Source: DATLRC01 sp035534895 (lineage in GTDB: Bacteria; Patescibacteriota; Saccharimonadia; Saccharimonadales; UBA4665). From it: a DNA stretch of 55,831 bases. Positions within the stretch are counted from its first letter, which is position 1; each line of letters begins with the position of its first letter. The notes below the pieces were generated by a model. The model was not told the origin of the DNA and did no database searches. It saw only the letters and a program-made list of their open reading frames with translations. The stretch lies in NCBI GenBank assembly GCA_035534895.1, contig DATLRC010000015.1, positions 1 through 55,831 on the forward strand, in the 5' to 3' direction. Below are positions 39,845 through 49,161 of the stretch, piece by piece. Made by a program: the position numbers and the translations under genes.

Positions 39845-40960
39845 CTACTCCCAACGAAATACTCTAAAAGCTATCAGGTAGATAACTATTAGCCAAATTC
39901 CTAGTAGTCCCAGTTGGGGTCCAATGTCTGTCAGATGCTTACCCTCAGTTACAAGTAGCCTGACTCCATCAATAACCGGTGTCAGTGGTAAATAGTTAGA
40001 TACCACCTGCAACCAGTGGGGCATCAGAAAGCGCGGGAAGAATGTACCTGACAGAAACATCATCGGGAAAACTATAATGTTGGCTAGCGGTGCAGCCTGG
40101 CGTTCATTTTTAGCCCAGCCACCTATTGCCAAACCAATACCTAAAATAGCGATAATACTAAGTATTAGATAAGGAATAATCTCGATGTAGTTACCAACTA
40201 CTTTTAGGTGAAAAACTGTGATGGCAACGGCGAACATTATAGACAGTGAAACCAAGCCAATTATAGCCTGAGAAATCATGGTTGAAACAAAGTATTGCCA
40301 AACTTTAAGCGGGGTGGTGTGTAAACGTCGGAGTATCCCCTGCTTCTTTAGTTCTGGAAAAACATTTACTGGGCCGAAGATACCTAGACCAATTATTGAA
40401 AAACCTAGTAATCCAGCAAATGTGTAGTCAAACTGGGTTAGGCTTTTTACGTTGAGTGGTTTAGCGATTGCCGCAAACGGTTCTTGGTGACGCACAAATT
40501 TAGAGTTTATCTGATTGAATTCGCCTTGCAAAACAGTAGTCAGAGTTTGTCCGGCTGAGGCATTGTCCTGGGTATAGACTACTTGAGCATTACCGGATGG
40601 GTAAGACTGTCCGGCTTTAATATCGCCAAAGCCAGGGGGCAAAATTATGGTAGCATCCAGCTGACTATTGCCCATCTTGTCCTTAGCTGCAGACAGTGAA
40701 GTTACGGTTTTATCAACCTTGAATGTATGGCTAGCCGTTAACTGAGCATCAAACTGACGACCAAAAGCACTACTGCTTTGGTTTAAGAGGGCTATCCTAA
40801 AAGAAATATTCTTGCCGTTCCCTCCAGATATACCACCAAAGACAAATAAAAAGATCAGCGGGAAGAGTACGCCAAAAAAGATAGCTAATCGATCACGAAA
40901 AAAGCGCCGGGTATTAAGCCGTGAAAAAACCAGTACTGTGTAAAGAGATTTTTTAAGCAT
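39845..40960 (-). CDS. ABC-2 type exporter permease
   Basis: A 371-aa protein: an N-terminal TM helix (FFGVLFPLIFLFVFGG), a large external loop (about residues 45-175) and five further TM helices in the C-terminal half, with FPMMFLSGTFFPRFLMPHWLQ, the ABC-2 permease signature. It overlaps the ATPase gene stop. The substrate (drug, lipid or peptide) cannot be told. Confidence 0.9.
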   Translation of the reverse strand: MLKKSLYTVLVFSRLNTRRFFRDRLAIFFGVLFPLIFLFVFGGISGGNGKNISFRIALLNQSSSAFGRQFDAQLTASHTFKVDKTVTSLSAAKDKMGNSQLDATIILPPGFGDIKAGQSYPSGNAQVVYTQDNASAGQTLTTVLQGEFNQINSKFVRHQEPFAAIAKPLNVKSLTQFDYTFAGLLGFSIIGLGIFGPVNVFPELKKQGILRRLHTTPLKVWQYFVSTMISQAIIGLVSLSIMFAVAITVFHLKVVGNYIEIIPYLILSIIAILGIGLAIGGWAKNERQAAPLANIIVFPMMFLSGTFFPRFLMPHWLQVVSNYLPLTPVIDGVRLLVTEGKHLTDIGPQLGLLGIWLIVIYLIAFRVFRWE

Positions 40961-41718
40961 TAGTCTCTCAGGCCTTTGCCGGTTAAATCAATAAATACAT
41001 CTTCCAGGTTAGCTTGTTCGACGTCTTGTTCTTTCTTAAAGCCCTTCGATAATAATTGGCGAACTAGTTTTTTGGGGGTATCAAGAGCTATAATTTTACC
41101 TCCATCCATAATGGCCACTCGATCGCAAAGTAATTCTGCTTCTTCCATATAGTGAGTCGTTATTAGAACCGTCACGCCCCTATCGCGAATCTCGCGGACA
41201 AGATCCCATAAATTCCGGCGAGCTTGGGGGTCTAAGCCAGTTGTCGGCTCATCCATAAAGAAAACCTGCGGCTTATGAACTAGGGCAGTTGCAATGCTTA
41301 AACGTTGACGTTGTCCTCCAGATAAATTCTCTGCAAAACTGTTCGCTTTTTCGTCCAGCTGAACATCTTTAAGTAATTGCAGGGCATCGACTTTTTCGCC
41401 GTATGCTGCCGCAAATAGCTCAATGATCTCAGTAAGCTTAGTTTTGTCTTGAAAGGCCGGTGCTTGCGGTTGAACGCCAATGATCCGCTTAACGGCATCC
41501 TCTTGTTTGGCAACATCAAGACCATTAACCGTAATGCTGCCTCCGTCCATAGGGCGCATTGTTTCGATCATTTCCAGTGTTGTTGTTTTGCCTGCTCCGT
41601 TTGGTCCTAAAATACCAAAGACTTCGCCTTTTTGAACAGTAAACGAAATATTGTCGACTGCTGCTCGACCGTCATAAATCTTGCTTAAGCCTTTAACTTT
41701 CAGGATTGGTTGGTTCAC
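40960..41718 (-). CDS. ABC transporter ATP-binding protein
   Basis: A 252-aa ATPase: Walker A GPNGAGKTTT, Q-loop QPQAPAF, signature LSGGQRQRL, Walker B VFFMDEPTTGLD and switch His in TTHYMEEAE. It belongs to the DrrA/CcmA-like ABC-2 class and is paired with the downstream permease. Confidence 0.95.
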   Translation of the reverse strand: MNQPILKVKGLSKIYDGRAAVDNISFTVQKGEVFGILGPNGAGKTTTLEMIETMRPMDGGSITVNGLDVAKQEDAVKRIIGVQPQAPAFQDKTKLTEIIELFAAAYGEKVDALQLLKDVQLDEKANSFAENLSGGQRQRLSIATALVHKPQVFFMDEPTTGLDPQARRNLWDLVREIRDRGVTVLITTHYMEEAELLCDRVAIMDGGKIIALDTPKKLVRQLLSKGFKKEQDVEQANLEDVFIDLTGKGLRD

Positions 41719-41751
41719 GTCTGCCCTATTCTATCTTAGAAGATAAGAAAT

Positions 41752-41800
41752 AAAAACACCCGGCGGGCTTTGATAAAGCTTACCGGGTGCTTCTTTTTTA
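41752..41800 (-). terminator. Terminator between small gene and ABC operon
   Basis: CACCCGG (41757-41763) / CCGGGTG (41783-41789) with an inner GCTTT/AAAGC stem, T-rich on both sides. On the minus strand it ends the small gene at 41815-42009 before the ABC transporter genes. Confidence 0.8.
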
Positions 41801-41814
41801 GACTTTTTTAGTAA

Positions 41815-42009
41815 TTACTTGCGCTTAACAGTCAAGAAACCGTTGCGTGGGTTTTCGTTGACCATAAAACCACCTGGCAAATCTGTAGCCTCAGGTCGCT
41901 CGTCCTTACTGAAGTAATAAATTGTTTGCTGTTTGCCACCGCGTAGTGTAACGCTCTTTGAATTTAAGTAGTAAGTTACACCTTTGGAGTTAGTGTGCTT
42001 ATATGCCAT
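41815..42009 (-). CDS. Small 64-aa conserved-looking protein
   Basis: Start ATG 42009 (MAYKHTNSKGVTYYLNSK...) with GGGAG 8 nt upstream; a longer frame to 42120 is less likely. The protein is basic and beta-rich (TLRGGKQQTIYYFSKDERPEATDLPGGF), without TM segments. It has its own terminator. Function unknown; a nucleic-acid-binding role would fit the charge. Confidence 0.65.
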   Translation of the reverse strand: MAYKHTNSKGVTYYLNSKSVTLRGGKQQTIYYFSKDERPEATDLPGGFMVNENPRNGFLTVKRK

Positions 42010-42250
42010 TGCTGACTCTCCCTCTCTTATAATTAGTAGTGTACCCCTAACATACTCTTGTCGGTTTTTGTTTGTCAACCCTTTTAATAACATATCTTCT
42101 GATTGACCAATCTTAAGCACAGCTCTAGAATGGCGATCTAAGAAGTTAGGTATCTCCCATCGAAAAATATAAAAAGCTGTTGCATCAATAAAGGTATCTG
42201 TATTAAACTAGGCGGGTAAGCATAAACAACTTAAAAGGTGGTTTCAATAT

Positions 42251-42874
42251 ATGGATTTTACAAGTCGTCTTTCTCAACCTCCGGCGCAATCTGCTGCAAC
42301 TGGAGCAGTTCCGCCTTCAACTAGTGTTTTAAACACCCATAAACAATCTAAAAAGGAACCCAGTAAATGGGGCCGTTGGGGAGTAGTTCTAAGTCTTGCT
42401 ACAATCTTCTTGCTGGTATTGGCAATTGTGGCCATTGTTAGCTTTGGCGGCAATCAACCTGAGGGGAATTATATAGACACTACGAAGCTTCAAGCTGTCT
42501 TCTTAAACACCGGCCAGGTATATTTTGGCAATATTAAGTCCTTAAACAACAAGTACCTGGTACTCGACAATATTTATTACCTCCAGACATCTGGTACTGG
42601 CAGTAGTACCACAGCCAGTGCGGCAAACACTCGTGTTTCGTTGGTAAAACTGGGCTGTGAGCTACATGCTCCTTATGACCAAATGGTTATTAATCAAACA
42701 CAAGTAACTTTCTGGGAAAATCTCCAGGACAATGGCCAGGTCGCTAAAGCTGTTAAAACCTTTGAGCAACAAAACCCGGGTGGCCAAAAATGTGCTGATC
42801 AAAGTCAAGCCGCTACCCCAACTAACAGCGTCCAGACTACTAACCCAGGCACTACTCCTAGTTCTAAGCCTTAA
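42251..42874 (+). CDS. Membrane-anchored hypothetical protein
   Basis: A 207-aa protein with AAAAGGTGG 9 nt before ATG. A polar N-terminus, one TM helix (about residues 44-66), an extracytoplasmic domain (LQAVFLNTGQVYFGNIKSLNNKYLVLDNIYYLQ...) and a Pro/Thr/Ser-rich C-terminal tail. GQVYFGxI with a following strand pattern is common in Saccharibacteria envelope proteins of unknown function. Confidence 0.6.
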   Translation: MDFTSRLSQPPAQSAATGAVPPSTSVLNTHKQSKKEPSKWGRWGVVLSLATIFLLVLAIVAIVSFGGNQPEGNYIDTTKLQAVFLNTGQVYFGNIKSLNNKYLVLDNIYYLQTSGTGSSTTASAANTRVSLVKLGCELHAPYDQMVINQTQVTFWENLQDNGQVAKAVKTFEQQNPGGQKCADQSQAATPTNSVQTTNPGTTPSSKP

Positions 42875-42879
42875 GTCAC

Positions 42880-42901
42880 TTGCTCAATAGTCTGTGAGCA
42901 A
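42880..42901. terminator. Hairpin in a convergent gap
   Basis: TTGCTCA (42880-42886) / TGAGCAA (42895-42901), a perfect 7-bp stem between two convergent genes. There is no T-run, so a terminator role is possible but weakly supported. Confidence 0.3.
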
Positions 42902-42911
42902 TATCGGTAAC

Positions 42912-43514
42912 CTAGGTCGCAATTGCTATTAAGCGACCACTGATAAAGGCTATAGCAGCGCCTAGAAAGCTAAGGCCGGCAACCAAGAGACTCCAGCCGG
43001 CTAGATCAGGTGACCATTTAGGAGACACAAAATCAAACTTATAGAGACTGTCGGGTATCGGTGTGATGGTCGCTCCATGACTTGTAACATAGGCTTCGAT
43101 ACAGGGGACCCGGTTGTGACCTGAAAAGTCATGAGAGTTTTGCTGCTCGCAATAGTGTTGGGCATCAGTATAAAGTTGGCCGTTTGTTGCTTGAACCTGC
43201 AGCTGTTGATTTTGAACCAGGCGTTCGTAAGTATATTTCAGTTGGATTGGTGGATAAACAGCATCTGCCCCGGCAGCTAGGTCAGTATTCATGTGAGTGG
43301 TCACATAAGCCTGTAGGTTCTTGAGGGCAGTTTGGACATCACCATTTTGTTGATCGGCCTGGAAAACGGCTGTCCGTAAGCTGACCATCCGTTCATTATT
43401 AGCCCTCAGGGCAAAAAGACTGATTAGACCGCTAATTATGGCCAGTAGCAGCAAATAAAACGTTTTGCTGGACTTCAGTCTGGAAAAAGAAGCCATTTGT
43501 TGACGTTTATTCAT
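42912..43514 (-). CDS. Hypothetical two-TM protein
   Basis: A 200-aa protein with an N-terminal TM helix (about residues 18-36), an extracytoplasmic region with two Cys (HYCEQQNSH, HNRVPCIEAY) and a C-terminal TM helix (about 175-196). No family is recognised. Confidence 0.55.
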   Translation of the reverse strand: MNKRQQMASFSRLKSSKTFYLLLLAIISGLISLFALRANNERMVSLRTAVFQADQQNGDVQTALKNLQAYVTTHMNTDLAAGADAVYPPIQLKYTYERLVQNQQLQVQATNGQLYTDAQHYCEQQNSHDFSGHNRVPCIEAYVTSHGATITPIPDSLYKFDFVSPKWSPDLAGWSLLVAGLSFLGAAIAFISGRLIAIAT

Positions 43515-43554
43515 ACTGCTTAAGATTATATCTTATCGGCTGCGGTTTTCCGGC

Positions 43555-43929
43555 TTAGTCTGTTGTCTCTATAAGCTTATTTAGTGCGCCCACGAAGTCA
43601 TTTTTGACTACTCGGTAAACTTTATCGGCAACTACTTCAATATAGGTGTGTACGGTCAAGTTACGGGAATCAAGGAAGTTGAACCAGTCACTTGGGTTAT
43701 CGATAATACCGTGCTTGGCCGCTTCACGGAATACTGCCTTGGGACTGGCTACCATCCCATCGTCTTCTTCAACAAGAGTTTTTAGGTATTTCCAAGCTAA
43801 CTCAAAACAAAACTCAAAAGCTTGGATAGTCGCTGCTCGCTGTATCTCGTCCTCAGGAGCTAATAGCGTGCGACCCAAGAAATCACGGGCTCGTATAAGC
43901 TGTTGTTTCTGAGCAACTGCTTTGGTCAT
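43555..43929 (-). CDS. HI0074-family HEPN-like partner of nucleotidyltransferase
   Basis: A 124-aa helical protein (IQAFEFCFELAWKYLKTLVEEDDG, SPKAVFREAAKHGIIDNPSDWFNFLDSRNLTVHTY) of the HI0074 nucleotidyltransferase-substrate-binding family. RNLTVHTY is an RX4HXY motif, so it may be a HEPN ribonuclease toxin. The start shares a base with the stop of the adjacent nucleotidyltransferase gene. Confidence 0.85.
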   Translation of the reverse strand: MTKAVAQKQQLIRARDFLGRTLLAPEDEIQRAATIQAFEFCFELAWKYLKTLVEEDDGMVASPKAVFREAAKHGIIDNPSDWFNFLDSRNLTVHTYIEVVADKVYRVVKNDFVGALNKLIETTD

Positions 43930-44228
43930 TAGAGTTTCACCATAGCCTGCTCAGCCACCTGTTTAAATTCTGGTGCTGTCGTTATGAGGTCAACTATATC
44001 AACAACGTACGGTATGTTGGATTCATCTAAAGCATCGATCAGACTTGCTCGTAGCGCTAATGGCAATGGATCCTTTCCGACAAACCCAAGGTCGATATCA
44101 CTAAAACGGTGTGCCCGCCCTTGCGCTCTGGAACCAAATATCACAGGCTGCCAGCGATTGGCATCTATCTGCTCGGCAACAATTTGCCGTAACATATTCA
44201 AGTAGGGTTCTTCTAATTGCAGTGCCAT
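43929..44228 (-). CDS. Minimal nucleotidyltransferase (MNT)
   Basis: A 99-aa protein with GSX10DXD (GSRAQGRAHRFSDID) and the later PYVVDIVDL strand. It is the likely MntA-type antitoxin for the HI0074-like protein. This is the second MNT/HEPN pair of the window and belongs to a different subfamily from the pair at 9158-9810. Confidence 0.85.
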   Translation of the reverse strand: MALQLEEPYLNMLRQIVAEQIDANRWQPVIFGSRAQGRAHRFSDIDLGFVGKDPLPLALRASLIDALDESNIPYVVDIVDLITTAPEFKQVAEQAMVKL

Positions 44229-44354
44229 GTCTAAATCTAGTATAACAGAGCTTAGTAACAGATACTGTAGAGGTAGACCCTAGGAAGAACATAAACCTTA
44301 TTAGCCTTCCGGACTATGATTATGAACGCTGTCCGGTCTATACTTAAGTCATAT

Positions 44355-45650
44355 ATGCACGTCTTCTTCTCGGGAATTGGGGGCACGGCAATTGGGCCAT
44401 TGGCTCTCATTGCCAAGCAGGCCGGCTTTGAGGTCTCCGGTTCTGACAAGCAAAACTCTCAATACATTGAATACTTGCGGGCTCACGGAATAGACAATAT
44501 TCACCTTGATCAGAGCCGCCGAGCAATTGCTGCTCAACATGAGGCTCAGCCAATTGATTGGTTTGTCTATACATCGGCTTTAACACTTGAGAATCCAGAT
44601 GCCCCAGAGCTGCTTTATTGTACTGAACAAGGTATTAAGACTTCCAAGCGAGATGAATTCTTAAGCCATTTGCTGCAAACCAAAGGCATGAAACTCTTGG
44701 CTATAGCCGGCACCCACGGCAAAACTACAACCACGGCCATGGTTATTTGGCTATTTCAGCAAATCGGGCTACCAATCAGCTATTCGGTTGGTGCCAAAAT
44801 ACCCTTTGGAGAAATGGGTCATTTTGAGTCATCAGCTGAATATTTTATTTACGAAGCAGATGAGTTTGATCGTAATTTCTTGGCCTTCGAGCCACATCTC
44901 TCGATTATCAGTGGCGTCAGTTGGGATCATCATGAGATATTCCCTACTCGTGAAGACTATCAGGCCGCTTTTCGTGAATTTATTAGCCAGAGTCAACAAA
45001 CTTTTGTTTGGCAAGAAGATGCCGATTACCTTGGCCTTACGAGCAACCCGACGATTACCATTTTAAATAGTGATCAAACAGAAATTAAGGAGCTGCACTT
45101 GGCCGGTCTATACAACCGACTTGACGCTTGGGCAGCAGTCAGTGCAGTAAGGGCAATCGCAAAGACTGAGCTTAGGCAATTAATTGACCATATTAATCGC
45201 TTTCCAGGACTTTCCAGGAGAATGGAGAAGATAGCCCCTGGACTATACAGTGACTACGCTCACACGCCTGAAAAAATTCGGGGAGGAATGAGTGTCGCTA
45301 CCGAGATGGCTGCTGAGACGGGTCAAAAAGTTATAGTCATCTACGAACCGTTGACTAACCGTCGTCAACATTACATGCTCAACGATTACCGAGATTGTTT
45401 CAGTGGTGCTACAAAAGTCTACTGGACAAATAGCTATTTAGCCCGTGAAGATCCGTCTCAACGTATTATTCCACCCGAGGAACTAATCTCGCACTTAGCA
45501 GATCCGTCTGTTGCTGTCTCGGCCAAATTAGATGCTGAGCTTAAATCACGCATTGAGGAGCATTTAGCGGCTGGCGACATGGTAGTCGCAATGGCTGGTG
45601 GCGGTGGCGGCAGTTTGGATGATTGGCTCAGAAAAGAATTTGGCACTTAA
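44355..45650 (+). CDS. murC: UDP-N-acetylmuramate--L-alanine ligase MurC
   Basis: About 431 aa from ATG 44355 (MHVFFSGIGGTAIGPLAL, the usual MurC N-terminus). P-loop AGTHGKTTTTAMVIW, SGVSWDHHEIFPTREDY and YSDYAHTPEKIRGGM are Mur ligase motifs. TATACT (44339-44344) lies 10 nt before this ATG, favouring it over upstream starts. It joins L-Ala to UDP-MurNAc. Mpl-like recycling ligases are related, but size and motifs fit MurC. Confidence 0.85.
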   Translation: MHVFFSGIGGTAIGPLALIAKQAGFEVSGSDKQNSQYIEYLRAHGIDNIHLDQSRRAIAAQHEAQPIDWFVYTSALTLENPDAPELLYCTEQGIKTSKRDEFLSHLLQTKGMKLLAIAGTHGKTTTTAMVIWLFQQIGLPISYSVGAKIPFGEMGHFESSAEYFIYEADEFDRNFLAFEPHLSIISGVSWDHHEIFPTREDYQAAFREFISQSQQTFVWQEDADYLGLTSNPTITILNSDQTEIKELHLAGLYNRLDAWAAVSAVRAIAKTELRQLIDHINRFPGLSRRMEKIAPGLYSDYAHTPEKIRGGMSVATEMAAETGQKVIVIYEPLTNRRQHYMLNDYRDCFSGATKVYWTNSYLAREDPSQRIIPPEELISHLADPSVAVSAKLDAELKSRIEEHLAAGDMVVAMAGGGGGSLDDWLRKEFGT

Positions 45651-45674
45651 TTTAGATCTTCTCTTCGGGGTTGA

Positions 45675-46007
45675 CTAGCGATTGTCTCCTTGGCCACCGA
45701 GCACACCTCTTTGCTGGCGACTTTGCAGTTTAGAAATGTTTTGGCGGGCTAGATCATTTAGCGAAAAGCCAAGACTGTCGGCAAAGATTGCCAGATACCA
45801 AAGAACATCACCAACTTCTTTGCCCAGTTCAATCTTATCCTCAGCAGACAGCCGTCCGTTTTTATCGCGTATAATCTTTTTTATTTTTTCGGCTATTTCG
45901 CCAGCTTCACCGTTAATACCAAGCACCCAGTGGAGCATGTCTTTAAAATCGTCATCGGTAGAAATAACTGTTTTAAGAGCCTCTTGCTGGTAGTCGTCGA
46001 AGTTCAT
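45675..46007 (-). CDS. MazG-like nucleotide pyrophosphohydrolase
   Basis: About 110 aa from ATG 46007 (MNFDDYQQEALKTV...). GINGEAGEIAEKIKKIIRDK and ELGKEVGDVLWYLAIFAD give the E-x2-E ... E-x3-D metal-binding pattern of MazG/dUTPase-like all-alpha NTP pyrophosphatases. It is probably house-cleaning of non-canonical dNTPs. It lies 4 nt after the YrdC-like gene. Confidence 0.85.
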   Translation of the reverse strand: MNFDDYQQEALKTVISTDDDFKDMLHWVLGINGEAGEIAEKIKKIIRDKNGRLSAEDKIELGKEVGDVLWYLAIFADSLGFSLNDLARQNISKLQSRQQRGVLGGQGDNR

Positions 46008-46011
46008 GTTC

Positions 46012-46596
46012 TTATTGTACCTGCCCCCGGTCAAGCTGCACAGCACCTTGGCGGACAACTTCAACTGTGTCGTCAAGTAGTCGGATAATAGTTGATGGCA
46101 GTTGACCGCTCAAGTCTGGTCCGTCAATATAAAAGTCGACGGCCGATTTAAAGTAACGCCGGGCTTGGGTGGCAGAACTTGCCGGTGGCTGATCGGGATT
46201 GTTGGCGCTAGAGGTCAGTAGAGGCCCGCTGGCTGCGAGCAAAGACCTCAATGGTTGGTCATCTGGGATACGCACAGCCAGGCCTTGGAGGCCTTGGTGA
46301 AGGTATGATAGCTGTGGCCCACAAGGAATAATTACACTGACTGCCCCAGGCCAATACTGTTCAACTGCCTTTAGGTAACGGCGTTTGAGGCCTAGTTTTA
46401 CCAATTGGCCCACATTTGCTGCCAGAAGTGTGCCTGGTTTTTGGTGACGCTTTTTTAAGCTATATAAACGAGCAACGGCTGCTGGGTCTTCAGCTCGGCA
46501 GACCAGACCATAAAGTGTATCGGTTGGCATAACCCCTATAGTGCCGGGTTGACTTAGTTTTTCTAGGGCTACCTCTAATCTAGTCTGACTGATCAT
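46012..46596 (-). CDS. tsaC: L-threonylcarbamoyladenylate synthase (YrdC/Sua5)
   Basis: A 194-aa YrdC-fold protein: GVMPTDTLYGLVCRAEDPAAVARLYSLKKRHQ-type N-terminus (in parts), YWPGAVSVIIPC, GLAVRIPDDQPLRSLL and PLLTSSANNPDQPPA. It makes threonylcarbamoyl-AMP for the t6A37 modification of ANN-decoding tRNAs, including the CAT-anticodon tRNAs in this window. No Sua5 C-terminal domain. Confidence 0.9.
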   Translation of the reverse strand: MISQTRLEVALEKLSQPGTIGVMPTDTLYGLVCRAEDPAAVARLYSLKKRHQKPGTLLAANVGQLVKLGLKRRYLKAVEQYWPGAVSVIIPCGPQLSYLHQGLQGLAVRIPDDQPLRSLLAASGPLLTSSANNPDQPPASSATQARRYFKSAVDFYIDGPDLSGQLPSTIIRLLDDTVEVVRQGAVQLDRGQVQ

Positions 46597-46637
46597 GACT
46601 CCTAGTCTTATGCTTAAAAGTTACTACTCAGAAACTT

Positions 46638-46919
46638 TTAACGGCTTTTTAGATAGGCATATGTTATCAGAGCAGCCATGCCTAAGACAATAATTAGAGT
46701 CGCAAAAATGGCCAGACTAACCCCTGGACTACGAGGGGGTTGGGCTATTTTTGGTGCTTTTGGAGTAGTAACCGGTTCTGGTTGGGCTATTGTTTGTCCA
46801 GAAGTCTCGTTAGTGGCAGGGGGAACTGCTTTAGGAGGTGGCTGAACATCCATCACTGGCCTAGTTGGCGCCGGCTGGGGTTCGGGGATTGGTTGAGATG
46901 ATTCGTTATCAGGATTCAT
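46638..46919 (-). CDS. Pro-rich tail-anchored small protein
   Basis: A 93-aa protein: about 65 residues of Pro/Ala/Thr/Gln-rich sequence (QPIPEPQPAPTRPVMDVQPPPK) followed by one C-terminal TM helix (about residues 70-89) and KSR. No domain is recognised. It lies between tsaC and the large envelope gene on the same strand. Confidence 0.55.
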   Translation of the reverse strand: MNPDNESSQPIPEPQPAPTRPVMDVQPPPKAVPPATNETSGQTIAQPEPVTTPKAPKIAQPPRSPGVSLAIFATLIIVLGMAALITYAYLKSR

Positions 46920-46998
46920 AGTCTTGGCCCACTTTATTCAATGTTCTTCAAAAATGATTGTAACACTTTAGCCACTCTAGGGCGTCAAGAAAATTTAA

Positions 46999-49020
46999 CT
47001 AAAGGCCGCCGTAGCCATAACCATAGCCGTTGAAAGCTTGGGCAGATTTATAGTAGTCAGTAATCTTGAGCGGCTGGACTGTTGATGATAACTCGCTACT
47101 TGGTAGGATATAAAGCTGGCTGCCGTTCTTTGAGACCAAAGTGAAGGCATCACTGAACCAACCGTAAGGCGAGTAATCACTGCTAGATAGAATTTGCTTG
47201 GGGTTCTGGGCGTTAGTGTCGCCTACGAATAAGCTATTTTTACCATCTCTCAGTTCAGTCCAAAAAGTTTGATTGCCTGAGGGCGATATTAAGTAAGTCG
47301 GATAACTTTGGCTAAGGCTGCTTTGGTCAATTTGAGCATCTGACTTGAGGGCACCGTTTGCAAAATCATAGAACCCGGTAGCTGTGCCATCATTGTAATA
47401 AACAGCATAATAAATATTGTTTGGTTGAAAAAGTTGAGCCGTAATATAGGAGGTTTGGTTGGCATCAAATGTCTTGTAGTCTTGTTTGCCAATACCGTTG
47501 GCTTGAACACCACGGATGGTATCTGACTTGCCGCTTAGCGGGGCATTGCCATACCAGGTAACGTTATAAATTAGACCGCTGTTTAGAATATAGAAGCCGC
47601 TGAAGCTTTGGCTGGCGTTGGTAGTTACATCTCCTGTGGCTTGGTTTTGATCAAGCACGTTAAGCTGTCCAGTGTCAGCGTCATAACTTTTGATCTGCTC
47701 ATGACCGACTTGCCAACCTGGCACCGAGTTTAGGGTTGAGTCATAGACAAAATCGTGATTATCCCAGCCAATTAGATTGAAACTGGCATTACCAGAATCA
47801 AACTGAGTAACTTTATCGTCAGAGGTATCAATAAGATAGAGAGCTGGCTGCGAACTGTCACGACTGGCTTTTAAGACTAGGTATTTCCAGTCACGGGCGG
47901 CCAGTAGAACTGTCCCATTGGGGTCTTCTTTACCAGTTCCAGGTAGTACGGTTGATCGATTGGTGCCATCTAGATTTGACTTGACGACATCGATTGTCCC
48001 CGAGGCATTGCTCAGAAAATATATTGTGCCGGCAGGAGTTATGCTGAAGCTGTTGGCTGACACTATTTTGTCGGTTACCGTTATTATTACTTGGGCTGGG
48101 TTATAGTTTGACATCTGGATAGAGGCTGTTTGTGTGCCAGTAGTCGTTGGTAGGACAATGGTCGCTAGGCCACCAGGGCCGGTTTTAGCTTCAGTCGTCA
48201 GAACCTTTATGTCGGCACCGACAACACCCTGGCCGGTGATTTTATCAAGCACTACTATCGGTACTTGGCGACCGGTAGCTATTAATTTAACTCCATATGA
48301 GCCTTTGGAAGAGAGAAAGGGGACCAAAATACTTTGGCCAGAGTCTTTGTAATATTGTTTATGAACACTCAGCCAGCTATGGCCGACTGGAAGTTTTAGC
48401 ACTACTCGGCCATTTCCGTCTGTTTTAGCAGTCTTGCCGTCTACCTGAACTGTGGCACTGCTGACCGGTGTGCCGGTCGTAGAATCAACTACAGAGATTG
48501 AAAAATTGTGTTTAAGCACCAAACCAACCAATTTATAGCGGGTCGTTGGCCAGGCACCAAGGGCTATTAAAACTAGCGGTATCCCTACCAGCCAGAGCCA
48601 TTTATGCTTGAAGATTTTGCCAAGCATAGATTTAGGGGGTCGCTTCTTAGGTGACTCGGTTTTGGTCTCAGCAGCATCGCTAACAGCCAACAAATCGTCA
48701 CTTTCTTGAGAAGTAATTGAGTCAACAGCAGCCACAGTTAGCGGGTCTTCTTCTTGGTCAGTCATCTTTGTTGAGTCTGTTGCATTGGTTATAAGGCCTG
48801 GTGTACTTATCTCTGCTCCGGCTTCATCTAATAGCCCTTTTGGAAGCTGGGGGGCTGTTTCCGGATTCTTGAAAATGTCAATTGGTGGCAGAGTTGAATT
48901 ATTGATCGGTGTAGATGCAGCCTTAATATCCGGTAACTTGGAGTCCATCATGGCGTCCACCCGGGATTCGACACGTTGCTCCTCACTTGGAGCTTGGGGG
49001 GCTGCTTTTTTATCAGGCAT
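46999..49020 (-). CDS. Large envelope protein with Ig-like and propeller-like domains
   Basis: About 673 aa from ATG 49020. An acidic, Pro/Ser-rich cytoplasmic part, one TM helix (about residues 140-157), then two carboxypeptidase-regulatory-like beta-sandwiches (ISVVDSTTGTPVSSATVQVDG; VVLDKITGQGVVGADIKV). A long TolB/WD40-like propeller region follows (GTIYFLSNASGTIDVVKSNLDG). It ends in FNGYGYGYGGL. A surface or sensory role is inference. Confidence 0.6.
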   Translation of the reverse strand: MPDKKAAPQAPSEEQRVESRVDAMMDSKLPDIKAASTPINNSTLPPIDIFKNPETAPQLPKGLLDEAGAEISTPGLITNATDSTKMTDQEEDPLTVAAVDSITSQESDDLLAVSDAAETKTESPKKRPPKSMLGKIFKHKWLWLVGIPLVLIALGAWPTTRYKLVGLVLKHNFSISVVDSTTGTPVSSATVQVDGKTAKTDGNGRVVLKLPVGHSWLSVHKQYYKDSGQSILVPFLSSKGSYGVKLIATGRQVPIVVLDKITGQGVVGADIKVLTTEAKTGPGGLATIVLPTTTGTQTASIQMSNYNPAQVIITVTDKIVSANSFSITPAGTIYFLSNASGTIDVVKSNLDGTNRSTVLPGTGKEDPNGTVLLAARDWKYLVLKASRDSSQPALYLIDTSDDKVTQFDSGNASFNLIGWDNHDFVYDSTLNSVPGWQVGHEQIKSYDADTGQLNVLDQNQATGDVTTNASQSFSGFYILNSGLIYNVTWYGNAPLSGKSDTIRGVQANGIGKQDYKTFDANQTSYITAQLFQPNNIYYAVYYNDGTATGFYDFANGALKSDAQIDQSSLSQSYPTYLISPSGNQTFWTELRDGKNSLFVGDTNAQNPKQILSSSDYSPYGWFSDAFTLVSKNGSQLYILPSSELSSTVQPLKITDYYKSAQAFNGYGYGYGGL

Positions 49021-49161
49021 ATGCTTAATTACGCTCGTCCTTAAGTGTAGTAAAAAAGAGCCAGTCTTGCAAAAAAAATGACTCTGGTTAGACAAGTTCG
49101 TCTGGCCTATGAACCAAAAACCAGTTGCTTTTAATAATTTTGTTACCTACAGTAGTTTTCT

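Noticed and set aside
49047..49082. Imperfect hairpin with T/A runs upstream of the large envelope gene as an attenuator.
   Set aside because: The stem pairs only with bulges and the orientation relative to the promoter is unclear.
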